From: Centrapalus pauciflorus | Lineage: Eukaryota; Streptophyta; Magnoliopsida; Asterales; Asteraceae | Reading direction: 5' to 3' | Assembly: GCA_020465985.1 (NCBI GenBank) | Contig: JAANYP010000798.1 | Span: forward strand, 231,501 to 295,500 | Length of the DNA: 64,000 nt | In this document: positions 23,276 to 33,086 of the stretch, piece by piece | Layout of the letters: each line of letters opens with the position of its first letter | How positions within the stretch are numbered: position 1 is the stretch's first letter | The notes under the pieces: generated by a model | What the model saw: only the letters and a program-made list of their open reading frames with translations | What the model was told of the DNA's origin: nothing | Databases searched by the model: none | Program-made: the position numbers and the translations under genes

Positions 23276-25663
23276 TTTGGCGTACAACCTTTCTTTTCTC
23301 AACAACTCCAACAGTTCTCTCAGATGTTCAGCATGTTCGGCTTCAGACTTAGAGTATACTAATATATCATCGATAAACACAATTACCGATTTATCCAACA
23401 TCGGTCTGCAAACTCTATTCATTAAATCCATAAACATTGCTGGGGCATTAGTTAATCCAAAAGGCATTACCAGAAACTCGTAATGTCCATACCGAGTCCT
23501 GAATGCTGTCTTTGGCACATCTTCCTCTCGAACCTTCAATTGATGATATCCCGATCTCAGATCAATCTTAGAAAATACACTAGCCCCATGTAACTGATCA
23601 AACAAGTCGTCTATCCTCGGCAGAGGATATTTGTTCTTAATCGTCAACTTGTTCAGTTCCCGGTAATCTATGTACATCCTCATCGTGCCATCCTTCTTCT
23701 TTACAAACAGTACCGGAGCTCCCCACGGCGATGAACTTGGCCGAATGAAGCCCTTATCCAACAATTCTTGCAGCTGTGTCATCATCTCTTTCATCTCAGT
23801 TGGGGCGAGGCGATAAGGAGAACGAGCTACCGGTGCAGCTCCGGGGATCAGATCAATTCGAAACTCAACTTGTCTCTCAGGCGGCACGCCAGACAAGTCT
23901 TCCGGAAACACATCCGGAAACTGTGAAACAACCGGCACATCGGCCAAAGTTCTCTTCTCTGCCTTAGCATCAATCGCATATGCTAAGTATGCATCACATC
24001 CCTTTGCAACAAGCTTTCGAGCTTTTGCAATAGTCAGCAAACACAGATCCCCGCTTCTCCTATCCCCATATATACATATCTCACGCCCCTCCGGGGTAGT
24101 TATCTTTATCATTCGGCTCTTACACACTATATGGGCTTCATTCTCGATCAACCAGTCCATTCCGACTATCACATCAAACTCGCTAAACTCTATCGGAATC
24201 AGATCTAAATTGAAGACTACATCTTCAATTACTAACGTGCAATTTCGGTATACATGATCTACCTTAACTAAAGTATTGCTAGCAGTTTCAATATCAAGTA
24301 TAGCAGACAACTTAGACAGTGGCATAGCAAGTCTTTGTGCAAACACAGTAGAAACAAACGACCTATTGGCACCCGAATCAAATAAAACTCGTGCTGGCAT
24401 AGAATTAACTATGAACGTACCTGTGACGACTTCCGGATTTTCCCTTGCCTCCTCTGCAGTTATCTGAAAAGCACGAGCAGGTGCCCTCTGTGACTGACCC
24501 CGGCGGTTAACTGAACCACCACTCGAACCTCCAGACGATCGTGTTGATGATGGGACAGCAGCCGTTGGAGCATTCTTTCTACAATTCCTGCTATAGTGAC
24601 CCCACACCCCACACTTATAGCAAGCATCACCCTTCCTTGGGCAGTCATTCTGAAAATGGCCCAGCTCCCCACAGCAAAAACAAGCACGTCCGTTAGTGCA
24701 TTTACCAAAGTGCTCCAGATGACATTTATTGCAATACTGCGGCTCAGTGTTGATGGAGTATGCACGCGCACGACCGCGATCAGATGAACCAGATTGTCGG
24801 CGATACGACTGTTGAGGTGAGTATTGTGAAGACCGGGAAGAACCAGAATATCCTCCCTCGCGTTGGCGCTTCGGCGGTGACGGCTGTGTTGGATTGGTGG
24901 AAGCAGCAGCAGACCCGATCGAGTAGCCCGACATAATCAAGATCTGTTCTACATTTCTGGCAGCCTCAAGTAAGCCAGCAAATGTAGGGTAGCGGACGTT
25001 GCTCATAACCCTCCTAATCTCAATGTCAAGACCAGCCTCGAACCTGGTCACTTTCCTCTCTTCAGTATCAACTTGATGAGGCGCGAACAGACTCAGCCTC
25101 GTGAATTCCACCGCATATTGGGACACCGTCTTACTCCCCTGTACCAGCGCCATAAATTTTGCTTCCAACCTCCGGCGCTCATCAACCGGACAGTACTGCT
25201 GAGTGAATAGGTCTTTGAACTCAGCCCAAGTCATAACAGAAATCTTCTCCAATGTCAAAGCGTTCACCATGGCATTCCACCACATGATTGCATCATTCGT
25301 GAACATAGCAGTTGCATAACGAACCATGTCCTTCTCAGCACAGTCGCTGATTCGGAATGTTCGCTCAGTTGCTGTTATCCATTCCAGTGCGGCAACAGCA
25401 TCTCCTAATCCATTAAACTCCACGGCCCCATTTCCTTTGAAGTCCTTGAAACGACAACCTCGAGGTTTGTTAGATGACCCAGTGTTGTCATCTCGTTCCT
25501 CGTTGTTACCCCCGTCCTTCTCCTTGTTCTTTCTCTTATCCTCTCTCCTCTTAGCATCGGCCTCATCTCGAGCCCGAAATTGATCTTGTATCATTTTATT
25601 CTGCTCAGCCATCATGGCTAGCATCATCTCTCTGGCTTCCTCAGGTGTCATTCCTCCAGACAT
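23234..25663 (-). pseudogene. Element C gag, protease and RT (open to a 1-bp deletion)
   Basis: An 809-codon frame from ATG 25663 (MSGGMTPEEAREMM). Gag core lies at about 75-250 (ALEWITATERTF, QQYCPVDERRRLEAKF, QYAVEFTRLS). Zinc knuckles are C328-C331-H336-C341 and C348-C351-H356-C361. The aspartic protease has FDSGAN at 428-433 and IVGMDWL near 500. RT has SSPWGAPVLFVKKKDG near 645, SKIDLRSGYHQ near 698 and FIDD at 763-766. One key variation is MYIDYREL where relatives have MCIDYREL. The last ~15 residues are out of frame because of the deletion near 23275. Confidence 0.9.
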
Positions 25664-25863
25664 GTTCTGAAAATATAAACATATAACTTGTTTAGTAACA
25701 TGTCATCAGTTTAAAGACACCACTTATTTGTCCCGTATGATAGTCAATCTCTTATAATTACTAGATCATAACCTATCTTAGTTCAGATCATTACTTAAAC
25801 CACTATATATCATTACCTAATGTTTGAGATCAAGACCTCACGGACACTTGAATCTCAAACAAC

Positions 25864-25876
25864 TGCTCTGATACCA
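25864..25876 (-). promoter_or_regulatory. Element C primer-binding site (iMet type)
   Basis: Minus strand TGGTATCAGAGCA, 5 bases inside the 5' LTR edge. The leader (25664-25863) ends with TATATTTTCAG three bases before the gag ATG, a splice-acceptor-like context. Confidence 0.88.
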
Positions 25877-26162
25877 TCTCGTGTGGCACCCTTGCCACAA
25901 CAACCACCAATTACAATGCACCCAGGATTAATCACCAACATACAATAACATAATGATCTGATAACCAAAATTAAGTGCGGAAGCATTTAAAACATAATTA
26001 AAGTAGTGCAACAAGTGTTAAACACCCTACGGTGCTATAAGGTATCAAGTCTAAGTCTACACAGCCATACAATTATTACAATCACCCAGAATATTACAAC
26101 ATTGTCTCATAACATAAATTACCGATAAAATAGTGTCGAGTCTCCCAAATCTTCCAAACGAC

Positions 26163-26197
26163 CTAACTAGAAGGTCCAGCAGTAGATTTTCCTTTGC
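26163..26197 (-). other. Conserved coding-like tail in element C LTR
   Basis: Following the acceptor, the frame reads GKGKSTAGPSS then TAG, taking the first G from the base before. It matches D, E and F with mostly synonymous differences. The upstream exon that would supply a start codon is not identified. Confidence 0.5.
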
Positions 26198-27463
26198 CTG
26201 TAAAAATTACAACAACTAAAACGTAAGCGAATGCTTAGTGAATACATAGATTGCACATTTTATAAATTTTTATGAAGCCCAAGGATAACACAGATGACCA
26301 ACATCGGATATCCTCTTCGTACACAAAGTACGGACCAGAGCCGCAGCCCCTTCGAGCTCACAGCTCGGCATTTAGACATACCATCTGAGACAAACGTACG
26401 ATCGGGGATGACATACTGCCTACCGGGCCTAGGAGGGATCAGCTCCAGGTCATATAGCACAGTAACATCAGAGTAATCGATGCGACCCACCGGTCCATCA
26501 CTAGATGCACAACAACCGAAAGGACATGCAACAAGTAAGAATGTGCATCTAAATCTACGCAAGTTAGTAGAATTCCAAACAATCAATGAAACAACAGGTC
26601 TCAGCAGGCAAAGCTTACATAAAACAAATATAAACATGCGAAATCTACTGTACTCACAGTGGGTGCGTAATTATATGTTAACCAATTTTATTTCTCCTCG
26701 GGCTTTCAACCGGATCCACCAAGTACCCCACTGTGGGTTAAACAACACCACAAGGGACCTGTTTCATTTCCATATGATAAACATACTATCATTACATGGT
26801 CTTTAACAACTTAGCATTAATTTATGCAAATAAAAGTAATACGACATTCAGAACCTTCATTCGAAACTCACGATATAAACCATCAATTGGTATGTTATTG
26901 TTTCCAATTAACCTTTCATTATATACCTTAATATACTACCAAAAATATCCCAAAAGTGTAATTATTATTCCATAGATTCGATTCCTTTAAAACCCATTCG
27001 AATCTGCCCAAAATTGGCTAGTACTCGCCGAGTTCAATATAGGAACTCGCCGAGTTCCTGTTAAATTCGAACCATTTCGACTTTAGAGGCTAAACTCGAA
27101 CCCCATTCGAATCTAGGGGCTAAATTCGAACCTATAATGATAGATTCGAACCCTTGCTCGAATCTGATGGTTAAACTCGAGTATATACTCGAATCTAGCA
27201 CAAATTTCGAGTTTGTTCATGCATTTCGACTCTGTTCTTGACATATTCGAGTCTGTTCATCATTTCAACTTAAATCCTTCATTTCTAAGGCTAAAATCAC
27301 TAATATATCATGTATAATACCTAGTTACGATTCTACTATGCATATATTATCATATTCCAGCAACATTTCAAGCAAAACAAGCTCAAATTCGCACAAAACA
27401 ACATATTCAAATTCTAGTTAACTTCAAAACCGAAACTATAAACTTAAAAGATTCGATTCTTAC
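26198..27463 (-). other. Putative intron inside element C LTR
   Basis: GTAAGA donor at 27463 and TTTTTACAG acceptor ending at 26198 (1,266 nt). Equivalent pairs occur in the LTRs of D and E. Predicted from sequence only. Confidence 0.4.
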
Positions 27464-27926
27464 CTCAATTCGTATGAAATCAGAAATCTGTTTGTAGATT
27501 GTTGTTGTATTCCTCGATACCTTTCCGTTGACGTATAATTCTCGATAATCTGACGGTCGGTTTGCGAGATAACTTAGAGAGATGTAGAGAGAACTTCTAG
27601 AGAGAGAGAGTAGAAAGAGAGAGTAAAATGGAAAAATGAAGCCTTTTGCCCTTTTTATTCAACTTTCATCATTTTTGCACATTTCACCCCTCGACCTAAC
27701 CGGTTCCATAAAATACTGTTTTAATCTTAGAATTATCATAAATAACTTTTAAATTCATAATACTCCACAAAATTGATTCTGAGTTCAATTTTCTTAAAAG
27801 TAGCAACAAACTTGCTAAATATCCAAAATACATAATAATCGCCCAAATTCAACTTAATTATATAACTTTTCCACTTAATTAACCAAAATACATCAAAATA
27901 AATCCGAGGATGTTACAGATACCACT

Positions 27927-28422
27927 TGTAAGGTCTACCACTACGAGATCTATCTAGACGCGGAACCGTCAACGAGTGCGGAATCCTCGTTAACGGGTAG
28001 ACGGAAAATACTCTCAAATAGAAACACGGAGACTATCAGAGGTTGAACGAACGACACACGAACGATCCTACGAACTGATTCTCTCCAAAACGGCACTAAC
28101 ACTGATGATAAACTCGAGATCGCTTAATGCTTAATCCCTGACGAATTCTGCAAAAAGTCTGATAATATTTCGAGTCTATCCCTAATTATAGAGGCTAATT
28201 CGAGTCTGTTATGGGCTAAACTCGAATCTGGCCCAAGGCCCATTCGAGTTTGTCCTCATAGACACTCTCGAATCTGCCTAGCTTCGAATCTGGATCTACA
28301 TTCGAATCCATCATAGATTCGAATGTACAACCTTATAAAATTCGAATCTAACTATTTCACATACTCTACTTAGTATTGAAACTTATGTTTTTACCTTATG
28401 ATTAATTTTATCTTTGACCTTT
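27927..28422 (-). repeat. Element B 5' LTR, part 1
   Basis: Matches 6555-7050 with about ten substitutions and one 11-bp insertion near 28050. It is cut at 28422 by element D and resumes at 37228. Confidence 0.92.
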
Positions 28423-28774
28423 TGTAACATCCCAAATTTTTATTAATCGTAACTTACAATTTTAAGGACTTAATTATTATGATAATGAATCATTATGTCA
28501 ATTTAAGTTATTATGATCATATTATTAGTAAGTAAGAAAATACAAAGATGAGGGGTGTATTATGCAAATAGGTAAAAAGCAACAAATAAAAGTGACTAAG
28601 TCTTTCATTTTGAACAAACCCACTATCTCTCTACTCTCTCTCACCGAACACTCTCTCTTCTCTCTACCTCTCGGATTTTAACAAAAAACACCCAAGAACA
28701 TCAAATTTGAAGCTGCAAAAGTTGAAATCAAGTGTCAAGTAAGGAACTATAAGCAATACAACAAACGTTTTAAG

Positions 28775-30085
28775 GTAAGAGTTACACAAAACTTGCAATT
28801 TTGGTGATTTTTGATTCGGTTTTGGGAAGAACCGATTTCTAAGATTATAGTTGCAAATGTCAATGCATGTTGGATATTGTTATTGAAATATGTAAATCGA
28901 GCATATATGTTGTAGTACACAAAATTTCAGAATCAGATTCAAAGTCTACATGTGAATTCTGAAATTAGTGTGTGTTTTAGTGTGTGTGTTCATCGGGACA
29001 CATAGAAAAATGGACACAAATGGGTTGTTTTGGTATACAAATGTTATGTTATAAGTTGATATAGTACAGTTAAGTTCATAACTTCAATTTTTAGTTACTG
29101 AAACATGTAAAATGGTCAAAAATGCAAATCTGGAAAATTTATAAGTATGAACTCGGATCCATATGGACCGAATTCGGACCATCCGAATTCGGGTCCTGTT
29201 CAACTATTTCGGACCAAAGTTCCAATCCGGACCATTAGCAATTTCGGACCTCGCCAATTTCGGACCTTGCTAATCCGGATCACTCCTAATTCGGACAAAT
29301 GCCAATTTCGGATTACTCAATTTCGAACTTAACCAATTTCGGACCATCACCTACTTCGGACCCTGTCCCAATTCGGACCCCAACACCCATTTCGGACCAA
29401 TAGTGATTCGGACCATCCGAATTCGGATGTGGTCCGAAATCAGCACAATTATACTTAGTTTTCAGAATACAAGTTTTAAGCAATTACTGACACATGTTCA
29501 CTATTACACTTACATTACAGATCATTGTGGTGTTATCAAAACACACATTGATTCAGAATCAAGTCACAAAACCAATCACTGTGAGTTGCAGATTATCATT
29601 CGAACATTTATTGTTTTTACATTCATGTTTATACATTCAATGGCATGTTCACGTTGTTCATATACATCATTTGGCACTCGTACATGATTAGTTGTTATGA
29701 TGCACACTCGTACTTGACATGTAATACACATGTAGCCAGCGTTCAATTGAAAGTGCATCTATTTACATCATCCTTGCACTGCATGATCATTACTTCACAA
29801 TCTGATGCGACCTGGACTGGGGCTGACAGCAGGCCACTGTCGGGGACTGATCATCCCACTCGTTATCCCGTCAGGTTCGGCACATCCCCGATCAGCATAT
29901 TGAACTGCCACCCCATGCTAGCACTGCATGGTTTACTTACACTTTGAGGCTTTCACTGCCGTTTTCACATACATGGGGCTTACACTGCCCATGGTTAAGC
30001 ATTGCATGTAAAGAAATATTTGTTGTTTGCATAATCTGTTTTCTCACTAAGCATTTAGCTTACTGTTGACTCACATTGTTTTCAG
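28775..30085 (+). other. Putative intron inside element D 5' LTR
   Basis: TTTTAAG/GTAAGAG donor at 28775 and TTGTTTTCAG acceptor ending at 30085 (1,311 nt). The 3' LTR has the same pair at about 35615-36924. Confidence 0.4.
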
Positions 30086-30120
30086 GCAAAGGCAAGAGTG
30101 TTGTGGGACCTTCATCTTAA
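30086..30120 (+). other. Conserved coding-like tail in element D LTR
   Basis: Frame reads GKGKSVVGPSS then TAA. Two serines use the other serine codon family than C and E do, so the peptide is kept while bases differ. Duplicated in the 3' LTR at 36925-36959. Confidence 0.5.
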
Positions 30121-30387
30121 GCAATCCATTTCTTATCTCGGTGACCTTAGAAGCTAATTGGTACATGGACGATATAGCTTTGGGCTGGGATTTCTACTTC
30201 TAAAACAATTATGTTGATGTAATAGTTAGACTCTTATCACTGTAGACATGTATTCTATTGCTTTAGTGTGGATTTGCTTAATTCTAATTTAAGTATTCAA
30301 TTTCAATTATCATGATTATTCATTGGGTTGTTTGTCGATCCTGGAGATTACAATTATATCATTAATTTAACAAGGACGTCACAGGTT

Positions 30388-30399
30388 TGGTATCAGAGA
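30388..30399 (+). promoter_or_regulatory. Element D primer-binding site (iMet type)
   Basis: TGGTATCAGAGA starts 5 bases after the LTR; the last base departs from the iMet complement. The leader to 30587 ends TTATATTTCAG then AACATG, an acceptor-like context at the gag start. Confidence 0.85.
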
Positions 30400-30587
30400 A
30401 TTAGTTTGAGGTTTCAAGTGTCCACGAGGACTTGGACTCAAACTTAGGTCATGATATTAGAAAGAACTTCTAAGTAATGATCTGAACTAAGATAGGATTG
30501 ACATGCACACGGGGAAACACAAAGGGTAACTGTACACTTAGGACTTACAAATAAATGTTCTAAATATAAGTTGTTATATTTCAGAAC

Positions 30588-31480
30588 ATGTCAGGAGACG
30601 ATATGACTCCTCAGCAAATGTTCCAGATGATGCAAGCTCTCATGGAACAAAACAATGAGTTACAATCCAAACGAATGGCTGAGCAGGCTCAGTCATTTGC
30701 TGACCAATTAAGGGCCAGAGATGAGGCCGAGGCAAAACGAAAGGCCGATAAGCGAAAGCACAAGGGGCAACAACAAGACGATCAAGAGGAAAGACAAGAT
30801 ACTGGGTCTTCTAACCGATCAAGGGGCTGTAGGTTTAAGGACTTCAAAAGTAACGGAGCGGTTACTTTTGATGGGACTGGAGACGCCGTTACTGCATTGG
30901 AATGGATCACCACCACGGAACGAACTTTCAGAATCAGCGACTGCGCTGACAAAGACATGGTCCGCTTTGCAACCGCTATGTTTGCAAGGGACGCTGTTAT
31001 GTGGTGGGATGCCATGACACATGTGCTGACGATGGAGGTAGTGTCACACATGTCTTGGAACGAGTTCAAGGAAGTATTCTCCCAGCAATACTGTCCTACT
31101 GATGAGAAGCGCCGTCTAGAGGCGAAGTTCCTGAATCTGACTCAAGGAACGAAAACGGTTACACAATATGCCGTTGAGTTCACCCGCTTAAGTTTGTTTG
31201 CACCACATCAAGTTGACACGGAAGAAAGGAAGATAGCCCGGTTTGAGGCCGGACTAGACTATGAGATACGCCGAACCATGAGTGGGGTTCGGTATACAAC
31301 GTTTGCTGGATTACTCGAGGCTGCTCGGAATGTGGAGCAGATTGTCCTGTTATCCGGTTATGTCATCGGTTCAGCTGCCGCATCACCGACTCAACCGTCG
31401 CCGCCAAAAAGGCAGCGGGAGTCTGGATCTTCCCGATTCTCTCCTCAATCCCATCAACAGTCATCATCACCCAAGAAAGG
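30588..31480 (+). CDS. Element D gag
   Basis: Starts at ATG 30588 (MSGDDMTPQQMFQMM). The N-terminal part is charged and glutamine-rich. The gag core shows ALEWITTTERTF, MWWDAMTHVL, SQQYCPTDEKRRLEAKF and QYAVEFTRLSLF. A proline/serine linker (TQPSPPKRQRES) follows. The frame then runs out of register near 31481, in an A run after AAGAAAGG: the zinc knuckles follow in the +1 frame. Relatives C, E and F keep gag and PR in one frame here. This is either a single-base insertion or a programmed shift. Gag would form the particle shell. Confidence 0.88.
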
Positions 31481-32997
31481 AAAGAGCCTTTTCGGCCAGT
31501 TCAGAAATGAGAGACTGCAGACGATGCAGAAAAGCGCACTCTGGGGAGTGCAAGACTCGGGACATGTATTGTTTCTGCTGTGGGCAGAAAGGCCATCACT
31601 GGGAGCATTGTCCACGAAAAGATGATGCATGCTACAACTGCCACAGACTTGGCCATTTCTCAAGGGACTGCCCGAAACCCCCACGAGATCAGAATGCTCC
31701 ACAATCAACAGCAAGATCTTCTGTAGCTTCCACGGCTCGCAGGGATCAATCTCAAAGGGCTCCAACAAGGGCATTCCAAATCACAGCTGAAGAAGCAAAG
31801 GATGACCCGGAGGTGGTCACTGGTACGTTCTATGTTAACTCAATTCCTGCACGTATACTGTTTGACTCTGGAGCAAATCGTTCGTTTGTCTCCACTACAT
31901 TTGCTCGTCAATTTAACATGCCCACTTCGAAACTGCAATTTGTACTTGACATAGAGACTGCTAGCAATATGTTAGTTAAAGCAGACAAAGTATATAGGAA
32001 TTGCACATTACTTGTAGAGGATGTAGTGTTCAACATAGATTTAATCCCTATGGAGTTCGGGGAGTTTGATGTAATAGTAGGCATGGACTGGTTAGTTCAC
32101 AATGAGGCCCAAATCGTATGTAAGAAAAGAATGATCAAGATTACCACTCCCGAGGGCCGAGACATATGCATTTATGGTGACAGACACAAAGGCGACTTAT
32201 GCCTTATTTCAATTGCAAAAGCCCGAAAGCACGTCGCCAAGGGTTGTTCTGCATACTTAGCCTACGCTGTTGATGCAAAGGCTGAAGTTCAATCTCTTTC
32301 TACCGTTCCTGTCGTTTCCGAATTTCCAGATGTCTTTCCAGAAGATATCTCGGGATTGCCACCTGACCGACAAGTGGAATTCCGTATCAATCTCGTTCCC
32401 GGAGCTGCTCCAATAGCAAAGGCTCCGTACCGTCTAGCTCCTGCAGAAATGCAGGAAATGATGAAGCAGTTACAGGAGTGGCTCGACAAGGGTTTCATAC
32501 GCCCAAGTTCTTCTCCATGGGGCGCTCCTGTTCTGTTCGTCAAAAAGAAAGATGGCACATTGCGAATGTGCATCGACTATCGAGAACTCAACAAAGTCAC
32601 AATCAAAAACAAATACCCATTGCCCCGGATTGATGATCTCTTCGACCAGTTACAAGGCGCAAGTTACTTCTCGAAGATTGATCTTCGTTCGGGTTATCAC
32701 CAACTCAAAGTACACCCTGATAACATTCCAAAGACGGCTTTCAGAACTCGTTACGGACACTACGAGTTTCTGGTAATGCCGTTCGGTCTTACTAATGCGC
32801 CGGCCGCTTTCATGGATCTCATGAATCGAGTCTGCCGGCCAATGCTCGACAAATCGGTCATCGTGTTCATCGATGACATTCTCATTTATTCAAAAACCGA
32901 AGAGGATCATGCAGCACATCTGCGAGAATTGCTAGAGTTGCTGCGCAAAGAGCGACTTTATGCCAAATTCTCTAAATGTGAATTCTGGTTGAGGCAG
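31481..32997 (+). CDS. Element D nucleocapsid knuckles, protease and RT (pol exon 1)
   Basis: Read in the frame following the gag shift. Two CCHC knuckles: CFCCGQKGHHWEHC and CYNCHRLGHFSRDC. Protease has LFDSGANRSFVST and VIVGMDWLVHNE. RT has GFIRPSSSPWGAPVLFVKKK, MCIDYRELNKVTIKN, FSKIDLRSGYHQLKV, FLVMPFGLTNAPAAFMDLMN and VIVFIDDILIYS. The frame ends at codon CAG (32995-32997) in FWLRQ, exactly at a GTACGT donor. Without splicing it reads on for about 37 unrelated residues to a stop at 33106. Confidence 0.9.
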
Positions 32998-33086
32998 GTA
33001 CGTCTCAACATTCGAAACAATTTCATGATCCTTATACTCAGTCATAAACCCTTTGTTAACTTGTACTTACTCAATATTCAATTCAG
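32998..33086 (+). other. Putative spliceosomal intron in element D pol
   Basis: 89 bp, CAG/GTACGT at the 5' edge and CAATTCAG at the 3' edge, with branch-like CTTAC and CTCAAT 15-25 bases upstream of the end. The length is not a multiple of three. Removing it joins FWLRQ to IQFLGHVIS, the contiguous wording seen in C, E and F, which all lack it. Splicing is not proven by sequence. Confidence 0.75.

Larger units (their letters stand above)
19035..27917 (-). mobile_element. Element C: Tekay/Del-type chromovirus (Ty3/gypsy)
   Basis: Complete insertion with LTRs 19035-21071 and 25882-27917 (about a dozen differences in 2,037 bp) and a GATAC target duplication. Minus-strand order is LTR, iMet primer site, gag, PR, RT, RNase H, IN, chromodomain-like tail, LTR. 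gag-pol is one frame apart from a one-base deletion and one stop. Confidence 0.93.
25882..27917 (-). repeat. Element C 5' LTR
   Basis: 2,036 bp, about 99.4% identical to 19035-21071. On the minus strand a CT-rich stretch (near 27650-27590) is followed by a donor-like GAG/GTAAGAATC (27463) and an acceptor-like TTTTTACAG (26198). Confidence 0.93.
28423..30383 (+). repeat. Element D 5' LTR
   Basis: 1,961 bp from TGTAACATCCC to GACGTCACA. It holds a CT-rich stretch at 28620-28675 (possible leader region), a TTCGGACC motif array at 29153-29441, and the putative LTR intron and coding tail. Confidence 0.95.

Noticed and set aside
29147..29332. ORF of repeated RT/FRT-type words, also at 35987-36172
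   Set aside because: Translation of the TTCGGACC array in element D's LTRs; identical in both because the LTRs are identical.
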